Shown here: piece by piece, positions 1 to 12,700 of the stretch | Layout of the letters: every line of letters starts with the position of its first letter | Numbering within the stretch: the stretch's first letter is position 1 | NCBI RefSeq assembly: GCF_963678635.1 | Contig: NC_087068.1 | Coordinates: forward strand, 30,630,318-30,694,317 | From: Symsagittifera roscoffensis | Taxonomy: Eukaryota > Xenacoelomorpha > Acoela > Convolutidae | DNA length: 64,000 nucleotides | Direction of reading: 5' to 3' | Made by a program: the position numbers and the translations under genes | Notes under the pieces: model-generated | The model's database searches: none | Seen by the model: only the letters and a program-made list of their open reading frames with translations | What the model was told of the DNA's origin: nothing

Positions 1-604
1 TTGAGCTGTTTTATATACGAAATGAGTTTTAAAGAAAGTTCCCCAGTACACTGGTGACCAACAAGCAAGCCAACAGAACTGCGGAGCGTGAAAAACAAGT
101 AGACAAGGAAGTGAACGAAGAAATCATTGGCACCAATTTAGGCGATAATGGAAGGGAGCAACCAACCAAAGAAGTGCAAGAGCCCGCAAGAGGGAAATGA
201 TTAATCAAAAATCCCAAAGGGACTCAAGAACTTTTATTAAAACTCAGCTGGTCCCACGGGGACTAAAAACTCAAATAATTTATTTCGTTCAGAGCGGGAA
301 CGCATCCGGCCGGATTGGCATCATGATAGTGATATATACATATTTATAACTATTTATATAATTTATAACACAGGTCATAACCAGTCCGTATTGCTAAGAG
401 CACAACATGTGCAGACTTGAGAAAAGAGATTATGTTTCAGTTAACTTCTATTTTCTTGTTGAGTTATCACCTTAGTCGCCAATCCGTACGGATTCAGGAA
501 AGATCATACAACTCGGTATGAGAGTCGCACCGGAAAGCGTAGAGATTTTACTTTCTTTTGCAAAGGGGGAGGGCGCACAAAAATAACAAGATCCCCTTAT
601 TTAG
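1..604. other. Left edge: short open stretch and unassigned sequence
   Basis: A + strand frame from about 33 to 198 reads LVTNKQANRTAEREKQVDKE and onward, then stops at ...EPARGK. It is charged and resembles retroelement coding sequence, but the family is unclear. It does not look like SLC4. The rest is AT-rich sequence leading to the acceptor at 604. Any upstream SLC4 exons lie outside the window. Confidence 0.35.
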
Positions 605-773
605 CTGTGATGATATTGGATCTGGACAAGGTGGACATGATGGACATTAGTGAGGCCATAGCAGACAGACTGAATGAGAGTGGGGATGTGTTTCTTTCTT
701 CTTATTCCAACCAGCCAAACAAGCAGAAGTACAGAAACCTCTTCTTCCAGATACTACGCAGGGCTGACAAACG
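605..773 (+). CDS. SLC4 exon a (N-terminal cytoplasmic domain)
   Basis: The exon reads MILDLDKVDMMDISEAIADR and continues to RNLFFQILRRADKR. This resembles the SLC4 cytoplasmic segment that follows the ...NGTVLLDL motif and precedes the acidic loop. The acceptor is TTAG at 601-604, leaving two bases before the first full codon. The donor is taken as CG|GTACGC at 773/774 because it is the only usable GT before the frame turns low-complexity, and because its phase 2 fits the next exon. The preceding exon is not in the window. The family's usual linker after this segment is longer, so a small exon could be missed in the following intron. Confidence 0.7.
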
Positions 774-3700
774 GTACGCATTCAGCCAGAGTAGCCTTGA
801 ATCAAAACAGAAATCGCTTCTTGAACCACTCATTAGTTTAGGAATAAAAAAAACGTCCAAGAGTTTTTTTTTTACTTCAAAGTCATCGAATTTTTCATGC
901 CAGCGTTTTTAACAGACAAAGAACGAACTCTTGATGATGTTAACTTTTTTCAAGAAAAGTCTAAAAAATTTTTCGTACTAAATTTTTTTGTAGCGAATTT
1001 GAAAAGAACTCAAAAATCAAACTGCGAAAAATCAAATTTGAGTGTAAACAAAATTTCAATTTGATTTCTTTTAAGTTTGGTTCCTTTCATTTGTTTAAAA
1101 AAGCAAACTCCACTATCGAACAGCAGAAGTAAGAAGGTCACAAAAAATTTTGTTGATTTCTAATGTCGAAAATGAGACTTTAAATTTCTGAAAAATACCG
1201 TTTGATCTTTTTTTCTTCACTTTACATTACTTCAGGAAAAAAAGCGCCAAAAAATTAGAATTTGAATTTCTAAGAACTTGAACGAGATTGATTTACTTCT
1301 TCGAGTTCGAAAATTCAAGAAATTTGAAATAAGTTTAATCAATTTAAATGATGTTTATTTTTTTAAAACTTTTTTCCAACCGTATGTTGGCTATGTTTTC
1401 ATATCCCAAGTGCTATAATTTGTGTTTTTTATGTTATACTTTGCAGCTATACTACTTTGAGAATTCATAACCTCAAGTACAACAAGGTATTTTTCTCTGC
1501 CTCTGTCTCCTCTGTTTTTTTCACGAACGGGTGTTTTGTTTCTGTGTTTTGACAAAACAGTTTAGGATATCTGCTCTACTTTCTTCTTCCTGAAAGCTTC
1601 AAATTTTTGTCAACAAAGTTTTGAACAATGGTTCTCGTTGCAGGATTTCAGCGGTATTCAGTTTGGTTGAGAAATCTTGCGCAGAGGCTTGGTACCCGGA
1701 AAAAATTATTTTTAGCAAGGATATCGTCCCGGGTTGATAAAAAATGCTTATCACACACTTCCATACTATGGAAAAAATGCTTATCATATATGAACATCGT
1801 TTGAACTTACTAAATGCTTTTTTCAAAAGTTTTCGAACAAAATTTGTTTATCGAAAAAAATGCTTATCATACCAATTTCATGGAATGGAAATCGTATGAT
1901 AAACATTTTTTGGCAAAAAAAATGAAAAATGGGCCAATTTGATCTATCTTAATCAGAAAACGAGTCAAGCTCATCTAAATATACCAAAAAAAACAGTTTT
2001 CAAAAGTTTCCTTGAAAAAAAATCAATGAAAAAAAATGCATACAATTTTCATAAATGGAAATCCTATGATAAGCCTTTTTTCCATAGAACCCATGCATGG
2101 AATTGTATGATAAGCATTTTTTTGTATGGAATTGTATGACAAGCATTTTTTTGTATATGCGCAACCCGGGGCGTTTGAGAGGAGAAAAGGGATTTCGTTT
2201 TTACTACTAACTATAAAGGATGTTGTTGCAATCCTATCCTCCATACTGACTCTGCAATCCTATCCTCCTTACTCATATCCGACAACGTCAAATAAAGTGT
2301 CAAGAGATAACTATAAATCAATTTCCAGTGTTTTTCTCTCCCAATTTTAAACGCTTCAATCAATACTCATAGAAAGTCATGTTTAGTATCAACATTAAAA
2401 CCGTATTTTGGATGATTCAGAATTCCAAAAAAAAACGAAAAATTGACTCACGGTCGGGAAATTTTGGTTGGTAACACGCAATTTTATAAATGACAAAAGG
2501 CTGCAGTATTCAAATCATCCGAGTTTGTAATTTTTCTTCTTTTGCGATTTGCGCAGTAGCGCAATTATTACATCGTCTCAAAAAACTAACTCCAACTCTC
2601 ATTACTGAAAAAAGAACAACATTAAAGTATTAAGATAAAAATTGAAAAAGCGAAATTGTGAAATTGTGTGGTCGAATCATTAAGTGCTAATTACTCCAGA
2701 AACTCGGGTATAGGCCTCCTCTAAGCACGCTCACTCTACTTAATGACCGCAGATTTTTTTCTTTTATACCGTGTTATAGAAGGCGACACTGAGTCACAGT
2801 CTTATGCACAATCCCGAAAGCTTTAAATTCATGATCAAGATAAATTGGCCGATGAAATAGAATACGCAGTTTTCCTATTGAATTGTGCTCCGTTTGCTAA
2901 TTTTCTTGTGTTTTCTAGCCAATTAGGAAAATTTTGTCACAATGTGTAATTTTACTTCAATCGCCGAGGAAATACGAGTATTTTACATTGCCCGTAATAA
3001 GCTTACTACTGTTGAACTATTTGGTTAACGAAGCTCGCGTTTCGTTCCGTTCAATCATTTTATCGTTTCAATTCCTCGTAAGTCCTAGCTTGACTCGATT
3101 CTAAATGAACCTACTCCAATCCCGTTCCTCTAGCTATCAAGAGAATGTTTACAAAAAACCACCTTCGAGGAGTCTAATAAATAATCTATCGATTCAGAAT
3201 ATCAAGGAGACTTAATTCCCGCTCCGAGTTCATATTATTGTCATTTTTCTCAATTACTCTTTTTTTCTAGTCTAGTTAAATTGCTAATAATAGCTTGACT
3301 ATCGAGGCTGTGTTCCATCCAAAATTTTTCTTGTTTCACTCTTATTCAACCGATTGCTTCAATTTTGCATTTTGAAAGATATATCTACTTATCTACTTCT
3401 TCGTTTCCCAAAAAATATTGTCTCCTAATTATAATTAGGGTGATCGACATCCATTTCCAAGGGTTGGGACTAGAAAAAAAACACCAATTCCGATTTTTCC
3501 CGGAATTTTCGATGCATTTCTGGTTCATGTTTTTGTTCACACCAAAAGGTCATTTAAAGGTCAACCCGCGGTAATCCTGGGTCATTCCTCCCTACTTGGA
3601 TTAGAAATTGTTGAGGAATTTATGAATGTTTACTGTAGTTTTCATGCAGGTCCCATTTTCTATCCATGTCTAATTTCCATTATTGTTTTTCCCGGAAGTC

Positions 3701-6700
3701 GGCTATTAAGGCCGAAAGGAGTTGCCGAGTGTGTTTTTTTCACCATGGTATCTTCTTTAGGGGTTTGTAAGCTGTGTCTATTGAAGCCGTAAAATCAATC
3801 TGCGTTGCTCAATATTTTGCATAAATAGCTTTTTTTTCTAACTAATTCTATAACATATTAATTTTTGGTCTTACTCCAACCGCTAGATGTTGAACTCTAT
3901 TAGGGCTATTTGTACTTCCGGGAACTATTATCACTTGTGCCAGGGGGTGCGAATGGGTCCGGGTTTTTGCATGCCCGAGTCGAATCATCCCTACTATCCA
4001 TTCTAGGAATTTTATTAAATTAGTTTCTTTAGTTCTCATTTTGGGTGAGGGTGGTTTATCACCTTTGTTCCCTTTATAACTTTACCCGAGGTGAGACTAT
4101 TTTTTCACATATTCGAACTTTTTTAGGGTTGACATTTTTGTTTTATTTTTCTGCTTATGGCACAGATTAGTAAGTCTTGGGCTTATGTTGCGATGGCTTC
4201 TAATACACGAGAATAACAAAATCCACACTTACAAACAAACAGTTCTCCTTGTTCTTGTCATAGATAGTGGGTAGTGTGGTGTTTCATCGGGAAAACTACT
4301 TGAGCAAGAAGATTCCCCCTTCTTCCGAGGCAGCACTGGTTCTGGTGGCCAACGTGGACTTGTTCCCAGAACCACTCATGGTATTCGTCAGACTCAAAAG
4401 TACGCAGAAGTGTAAAAGATAAAGCCGTAAGCTTTGGGGACGACGTACTTGTTGAAAGTTGTATGTTGTGAAGTCACGTGATTTGACCCCGACCATGCCT
4501 TGATCTGAAATAAATGAAAATATTAATCGGTATACTAAAAACTAACTATAACCAACAATTGACTTTCTTTTTACTACGAAGAAATTAATGAGACTTTAAA
4601 TTGTACCTCTTAGGGTTTCGACCCTTCACCATGCACTATGCTCACGGATCCTTTTCAAAGCAATTCACAAATAAGTTTGCTCACTGCCAAAAGTTTAAGG
4701 TTCGTTTTTTTTCAAATGTTATTACCTGAAATTTTTTATACCGATTCAGAAAAGCTCAAATACTTTCTTTGGAAAAAATTGAGTCCTAAATTTGCTGGCC
4801 ACTATTTGACCACTAAATTGACCACTATTTTGATGTCTAATCAGAACTTATAATGTTTCCAGACTCGATCAACATGCCTCGTGTGACCAGTGGTCCAGTT
4901 CCTGTACGCTTCATAGTCCTATTCCTGGGTCCCGAGGCTCCAAAAGCATTCGATCCCCACCATCATCACCATCATAATCACAGCAGTAACACTAATCATG
5001 GACCTCCTAGGAACAACTTTTCATTCACACCTAACTCCTCGGGTTCCGCTACTTCTCACTCTGGCGCTTCGCCCACTGCCCAGCTGCTGGTTAATAGGAG
5101 TCCCATGAATATGTTCGATATTGCGAGGACCTTCTCGTCCATGTTCATGTTCAAGGTCAGTTCAATGTCATCAGTTACACGCACCAGTTATATATGTATC
5201 CTAAGAGCTTTAGAACTTCAAAATCAAATGTGTAACTGAATAATGATTGAGCGCAACAAATTTTCCAAAATCACATTCGCGTCTGAGATTTTCGATTCGA
5301 TTGGACTAAATATCAAGGCAAATGTGCCAGCCGGAGAAAATGTTTACAAGTCATGTTTATAAACAGCTTTTAAGTCATGTTTATAAACATCGAATAATTT
5401 GCATGGAGTTCAAGCTGTTTATGTTTAGATGTTTGCTCATGCCTGTTTCCTGGCCCAGTATCCGGGAGACTTGACGATGGGGATGAAATTGTTCCTGGAA
5501 CAGTGTCTGATTCTGCAGCCAGGGGCGTATGAGAGAGAGAACATTCTGTCTACCCTGAATGAGATCAGAATAAGGGCCAAGAGCAAACAGCGCATGGCTA
5601 CACTGTTCGAAAATCAGGGCTAGTTAAAGGATTTCCTAACTCCTTCTGCGTTTAGTGTATAATTAACATGGCATCATGAGTTTAATTTACGGCAAAACAG
5701 ATTTTTGTGCATGTTTTGCGCATCTACCAAACTTCCACAATGTTCTATGAAAGACATGCTAAAACTGCCGTTTGATCATTTTTGGGAGTGTTTTTGGCTT
5801 TATAGCAAATGTAGATTGGGCCTCAAAATCACCAATTATAGGAAAATAGGGCCAAAAGAAAAATTGAGTGGGAGTAAGTAAACGACCCTTTTGTATGACG
5901 AAAGTGACAAATGAGCGAGCCAAATCCAATAACTGAGTGAGCCAAATCCAACTCAATCACAAAAAGTACTTCTTTTTTCATACTGGTTCTTCCATGTAGT
6001 TTAACCTTTCTTCATTCAGCTTTGGAGCGCCATGGTTTCCACGGGTTCGACGCAGCTGGTGGCATTGAGCAATCGGCTAGCTCCATGCCCACCCCTAGAA
6101 CCAGATCAAAAAGCAGGATCAGGGGAAGCACCAGGGTCAGTGGGAGCATGAAGGATGAGAATGAAAGCAGGTGGTTTCCAGATGATCCCAGGTACACCTT
6201 GAGGTACACTGGACATCTGTTCGGGGGTTTCAGGATGGACCTCAAATACAGGTGCTAAAAATACAAAACAATTATAAATTTTTTTCAGAGTAGCTTCAAA
6301 TTTACCTCCACCCCTCTGTGGAAGCATGCGTGAGCACTACTTCATAAAAAAACTCAGGAGTAAAAAGTAAGAAAATCGACTGTCTTTTTCAACCATTTTG
6401 GTCCTCTGGCTGTACGCATTTTGTAAACTAATTGTAGTATTGACCTTGACAGTCATAAGACGTTAGGTAATACTATAATACATACATATAAACATGTTAT
6501 AGGATCATAGTATGACCTCTACACCACATTCCCCCTTCGAAATAAATCATTATAAATAACCATATCAAACAAGTATGCTATATCTAGATGTCGTTAGTAG
6601 TCCGATAATATAAAAGTTTGTCAGTTTGTCACTTCAATTTAGTAGGTCATTTATACCCACTATTCTTCCTCGTCGCCGCCAGGCTCCTCTCACAGTTTTT

Positions 6701-9679
6701 CCAGGTCTTCTAGAATTTGTCTCTGATCGTCTTCGGTCATGCTTATAGCAGACATTTCATCTGCTATATCCAGGTCGTGCGTTGTAAATGGGCCAATCGA
6801 ATCACCGCTGATGTTCACTACGTCCGCAGTTCCCTATAGCATTTTATTTGTCACGACTGTTTTTCCATCTTCTTCTGACGCCAGTTGTTGCTTCTCAGGT
6901 TGTGCTATTTTTCCCTCCAGTTGGCTTTGGCTTTGCTATTGAATAGCCAAAGGCGTGCTCTGTTGCGCTATTCCCCGACGTTCATCTTGTTTGATTGGTG
7001 TGCTGACCTATACTCGACGTTTTATCTGCACTGAAGCCACAGACTCCTCACCAGTTCAATCCAACAAGTCTCTCCCAGTACGATCAATTAATTATGGAAA
7101 TTGTATGATAACCAATTTTTTCAAAAAAAATAATCGTAGTTATTTTTCATCACCAGATTGTTGTATTTGGTTCAAATAGCCGGAGAAACTAGATTGAATC
7201 TTTTTTCAATAGTTTTTTGAAATTGTATGAAAACTGTATGATAAGCATTTTTCCATACATTTGATGCAGGCAATTGTATGATAAGCATTTTTGGTGTGGG
7301 GAAATATAAGATGAGCATTTTTGGTTTATGGAGATCAACCCGGGGTCACATTACCTTTCCAGGCCTCTTCGTTGGTTTTATTCGGTTTTCTTTATAAGAC
7401 CGCACAAAAACCGCTTAAAATACGCTCAAATCTTGCTGGCAAAAACCGTTCAAAAATCACAGCAAGAAATGAGCGGTTTTTGAGCGGTTTTTGAGCGGTA
7501 TTTTAAGCAAGGTTTAAGCGGTTTGAGCAGTTTTTCCAAAAAAAAAACGCCCAAAACGCTCAAATCTTGCTGAAAAACCGGTCAAACCGCTCATACCGTG
7601 AGCGGTTTTTGAGCGGGATCTCTACCCGGGTTGTTCTCTGTGTTTCTGTTTGCGCGATGTCCACAAGCTTGTCCAAATTAAGATTTTTCCTACTGTTTCT
7701 AATCCTTCCTTCTAAACCCTTGGTACAAGGATTGCAACCGAAACCAATCTATGACATTGCACAAGGAGTCCTCTCGTCTAGCCCCGTTTTTTCATTCTGC
7801 ACACGTTCCTGCCCCCAGTAAAATCGACAAACCTCTCTATTGAAAAAGATGTCATCCGCACTACTGTTCTTTGGGCTTGTTTTTTTTGGTGAGATGGTAT
7901 TTGACGGATTCTTTGTTATGAGATCCCACACGTGCATTGCCTACTCCTCTTGTACTGGTAACCGTTCTCAACACCACACTTGCTGTTAATTTTGACGGTT
8001 CTCCAGGTTCTTCGTCCAATGTGTCTTGTTGCGTAATGACGGCATCCACCTGGCTAATTCCGGTGGCGGTTGCACGAGTAAAAAATCGTTACCATAGAAA
8101 TTTTGCTGGCTTCTTTTCTGTAAGTGGAGTGTATTGTGTCGTGTTGCGACCGTCTTTGATGTCGTTTCCACCGTCCCATCTTGCTGATCGCTTGTCAGCC
8201 TGGGCGAAGGTGTACTTGGTCATTCATGTTTCCACTGGTACTTTACCTATATTAGATAGTTTCAAACCCCAACCATTTGTTATCATTGGCGAAGATAGTG
8301 CACTTAATCCATTTTACGGCAGCGTCATTCTCGTTCAGTACTTGCAATAACTTTTTAGCTCTTGCCAATGGCGTTCCTCTGATCCCGGGTTGCAATTAGA
8401 ATATCATCCAGGCCCACCATCGAATCCATAACCCGTCGGAATTCGTTAGGCATGTCCCCTATACCGGGCTTAAAGCAAAAGATACCCTAACCACAACCCA
8501 ATCTTAAAACGATAGGTTCGGGTGATTTTACCCCCTACAAAGCTGAAACTGCATTCTCGGCTAGTTTCATCACTTAACGCTCTTTGCAACGGATTATTAT
8601 CTACCAACTTGCTCATGTTGGGCATTTGGTACTGATTTCGATAGATCTCTTTGTAGAATAATTTTGAATTTAATACCAGTTTAACCGAGGTTACCACCGT
8701 AACTAAGATGAAACAGTTTTTGGTACTTTAATTCAACTTTACAATATGACCCTCTTGAAGCAAGCGGTTTACTGTATGTTCGATCTTCGGTAACAGGTGT
8801 ATTGGCACTCTTTTCCCCTAAGTTGTTCTGGACGTAGCGGTTTGTTGAAGTTTATTCTAACCGCCCAATTTTTAATGCCCTTTTCATTTGAATAATTCTG
8901 TTAATTCTTTTAGTATAAATTTGATTTACTTAAGCTGGACCGGTGAATACTCTACTGCTGATTCCTTGGTAATGTCTTTTTGCTTTTCATTGACAGACCT
9001 TGAGCTTTTCTTTTGTCGCACCTCCACACCCGGGGCATTAAGAATTTTGTTTCCAATGATATCTCGTTGGCCTCCCTCTCTGACATAGAACTCGGCTCCC
9101 TGAGCTATCCAACCTTCCGATTCAATATCAAAGCAGATGCGTCCAATTATCTCAATAACGTCGTCCGTTGCCCTGTAGAAAATGTTTTGAATCTACTCAA
9201 GAACTGTTCGATTGTCAACGAATTTTTTTCTTATTTTCAGTTCGTGTAATTTTGATTGGGAAATGAAAGACACCGGGCTCACACAATCGGTTCCGTCCCA
9301 TTTCTACCTCTAGTTTTTTCCGGTTCTCTTTTCCTCCTTTGTCCATTACCGTCTCGCTGAAAATTACTCCAATTTCCTCGTTGTCCTGTTGTTCCGAATT
9401 GCGAATGATACTTTTGTCTCGTATTGCATGTTTTTTTACGACCCGTTCACTTGATTTACCTAAGTTGTCTTCCAAAACTTCACGCAATTACCTCGGCCAG
9501 TACAGTTGTTTTAGTTTAGGTCTTTTGCTTTACAATCATCCCTGTGGTTCAGTTTCAGCGGGTTCTCACAATTACATATTTGTCCAACACATTGTTTGGC
9601 CGGTCATTGTTAAATCTATTTATTTCAAATTTCGGTTATTGCTAACTTTCTCTCTCCGCTAACTTTCTTATACATAAGA

Positions 9680-9725
<46 letters not shown>

Positions 9726-12700
9726 ACACCAAAGTGTAGAGCATCATCGGGACTTAATGTTTCCATGAACAATTGGTTTATCACTTCTTCGATCTACATT
9801 TCAAAAACTGAAAATATTACGTACTATCGATTCCTCGCGATCCCCGAGATCACTTGATGCCCCAAAATATTGTTCCATATTTTTGTTGTCCCTCTGTTTC
9901 CGTCCAAGTAATGTAAATCTCCGAATAGTAACATTCGGTTCTTTTTGAACAGTATCCATTTATAACTTCCACAATTCAATGAAAGCAACATCTACAATCT
10001 TCCGGCATGGGTATTTTTGACCCCGGGTCGATCCCTTAAATTTTCTCGTTCTTTTTCTGCCCTCCGGGGCTCCTCTTCTCGCCAGAGCGTTATTGCTGCG
10101 GTATTTCTCGTCTCTCGTTCCGTCTTCGCCTGTTGGTCCTCCGTCCCTTGTGGGTCTTCAAGTGTCGGATAGGGGTTGTCTGGCAATGGATTATCTTCTA
10201 ATAAACCCTCTATGTCAATTTCTTCCTTTGCAATGACAACTAACTGGAATCTTTGGATCCAATCCTCCCACGGGACCGGGGTTCCTGAGACGGCTCAGGC
10301 CAGAAAACTTCAAGGCCACTATAGGCTGAATCCGTATTTGAATGCGCCATGTCGAAGTGTGCGTGAGTACTACTTCAGAAAAAAATTGAAGAGTAAAACG
10401 TAAGACGATCAATTGTGTTTCTCACCTAATGCCAGCCACTGGCTGTACGCATTTTGTAAACTAACTGTAACGTTGACCTTGAACTCAACAATCATACCGC
10501 ATTACGTAATACTACAATTAAACATATTAACATGTTATAGGGTCATAGTATGACCTCTGCACCACACCCTCAACCCCAAAACCCCAATATGCTGATTTTT
10601 TGAGAACACGTTTTTCTTGTCGGAGTGTTTGGAGCTTTTCCTGTCTTCCCACTTCCCATGGATGGTGTTACCTTTCATATTACAACATCGAGGTTGCTTT
10701 AGGAATCAGCTAGTAGGAAATATGGGGTAAGCATGGAAGTGTCGAGTATAGCAGCCCTGTTCTCGTGTAGGTTTGGGAGTGGGGAGTACGGGCGTGACTG
10801 GGGGGACGGGTGCAAGTGGATCTGTGTGGCCGCCATCTGCTTCCTCTACTTCTCGATCATAGTCCCAGAGGTCACTTTCGGAGCTAACCTCAGTAAGTAT
10901 AATGTATGGAAAAATTTTTTGAGGCTTATTTTGTGGGTGTGGGGGTTTTCTAATTTGGTCTTAAACAGTTTTTTTAATGAATAGCTGCAAAGCCCTGTAG
11001 TCTGCAAAACTGGATTGCGTTGAATATCTAGGCAACTGGTTCTTTTAAAATTTGCTGCTCTAGAAATTGATGCATAAAGTTTCCATTTATAAGCACGGAA
11101 CAAAAAAGGCAGAACGTAAATGATAACAACGACACATCTTACCAGGCTTTTGTCTTGGTCCATTCCTGATTTGGTTATCAGTTTCAGTTTTCCATTTGTC
11201 TATTAGGCGACCTGACCCACAACAGTCTGAAAGTGGAGATCACTCTGGTGGGGACAGGGATGAGTGGGGTGATATTCGCTCTATTTGGGGGGCAGCCTCT
11301 GCTCATTCTGGGCGTCACTGGACCCCTCCTCCTCTTCGAAAAGATCCTATACGAGTTCGCCGTTAGTTCATTTCTTCTCGTTTTAGGTTAGGATAAAAAT
11401 AATCACAAAATATAGATGAAGCAAGGATTGCCGGTTGCTGTGTAAGTAGCACAAAATGTTCCGACAACATTCTCAGAATTTTTTTCAAGTTAGTGTCTTT
11501 TTTGTTCGTCGCGTGATGATAGAGATATACAAACGCGTAGAATTTTAGTGAGTTAGGCATAAACGACTACAATTGTGGTAAAAAACAAAAAAAAACAAAA
11601 GATGAAAAAGTTTTTTTTCAAAAAAGTTCTTAACTTTTTTTTCAACTTTTTGCACAAAATTCAAATATTTTCAAAAGTTTTTTTTTGGCTGAGAAACGTT
11701 ATATAAGGCATCCAAAACGGTATTCTCTTTTTGTAAAATTGCTAACTTTTTTAGCTTAAATTGGTAAATTTGATTCAAAACAAATATTACTCGCTCGAAA
11801 ATAGACGAAAAACCAAAAATTTCCAGCCAGTTTTTCTCGACACCTCAAATTTTTTTAAAAATTTTAAACACTAGTTCGAATCACGACTGAAAGGACATTA
11901 ATATGATATATCTTTCAACCCAGTCCGATGATAATTTGTTGTACCTGATTTTGCGTGAAAAAAAAAGAAAAAAAACTATAACACACCTCTATATAAAACT
12001 CCTCACCCCCTTCAATGGTCGGAACAACAAGAACAGCTGGTTACTAGGCAAATAGCATAGAAGGCTGCAACCATAGTCTTAAATAACACACAAAAAAAAG
12101 TGCTTTTTTCAAATTAGTGTCATTTTCTCTGAGTGGTGAGGTAAAAGGATCTGAACTAAAAACTAAAATTTAATCATCTTCGTTAATCATATTAAAACAA
12201 GCAAGTTTGACAACAGTTTTCGCTGAAAAGTGATTTGAAAAACAAAAAAAAACAAATAAAATGATTATTAATTCAAAATTTTTTTTGAATTTTTTTGAAT
12301 TTTAGATTTTTTTAATCCCAAAATGACCTCAAAAAACGACTGAAAAACTTTAATATGGTATATCACACGACCCTTTCCGATGATTATTTGTGATTCTTGA
12401 TTTTGCGTGGATAACAAAAAGAAAAAATTAAAACACACCCAAATACAAAGTTTCTCCACATTATTTATGGTCGAACTATAAAAGTAATCACTAAGTATAA
12501 TTAAACTATTTAAAAACTTAATACCCTATATGCAAAGTTGTATATTGGTTTGTTGGCCTAATAGTTGATTCATAATTTATTATGAGGATTTTGCTTAGTA
12601 GCAACATTTATATCAAACTAATTCGTTAATTTCAATTACATGTTTGCGCACAAAAAATACCACCTCTTGTGAGCTTTGTTTTCATCCTCCTAACTCCGAT

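Larger units (their letters stand above)
6312..10571 (-). mobile_element. Ty3/gypsy LTR retrotransposon, near full length, antisense in SLC4 intron
   Basis: The insert occupies 6317-10566 and is flanked by CCCTC at 6312-6316 and 10567-10571, a perfect 5-bp target duplication. Both LTRs start TGT and end ACA. Read on the minus strand, a primer-binding site beginning TGGCGCATTC adjoins the 10350 end. A polypurine tract, GAAGGGGGAA, adjoins the 6528 end. Pol is decayed by frameshifts, but RT pieces are recognisable, including DMPNEFRRVMDSMVGLDDIL around 8385-8460. An acidic C-terminal tail is near 6665-6830. It sits between SLC4 exons e and f and must be spliced out. Confidence 0.88.

Noticed and set aside
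607-912. 101-codon ORF as a separate small gene
   Set aside because: Its first 55 codons are an SLC4 exon ending at a GTACGC donor. The remainder is low-complexity intron read-through.
4853-5239. 128-codon ORF as an independent His-rich protein
   Set aside because: It contains an acceptor before the first SLC4-like residue and a GTCAGT donor at the right phase. It is SLC4 exon c with intron at both ends.
7937-8350. 137-codon + strand ORF
   Set aside because: It is antisense to the gypsy Pol fragments, which carry recognisable RT motifs on the minus strand.
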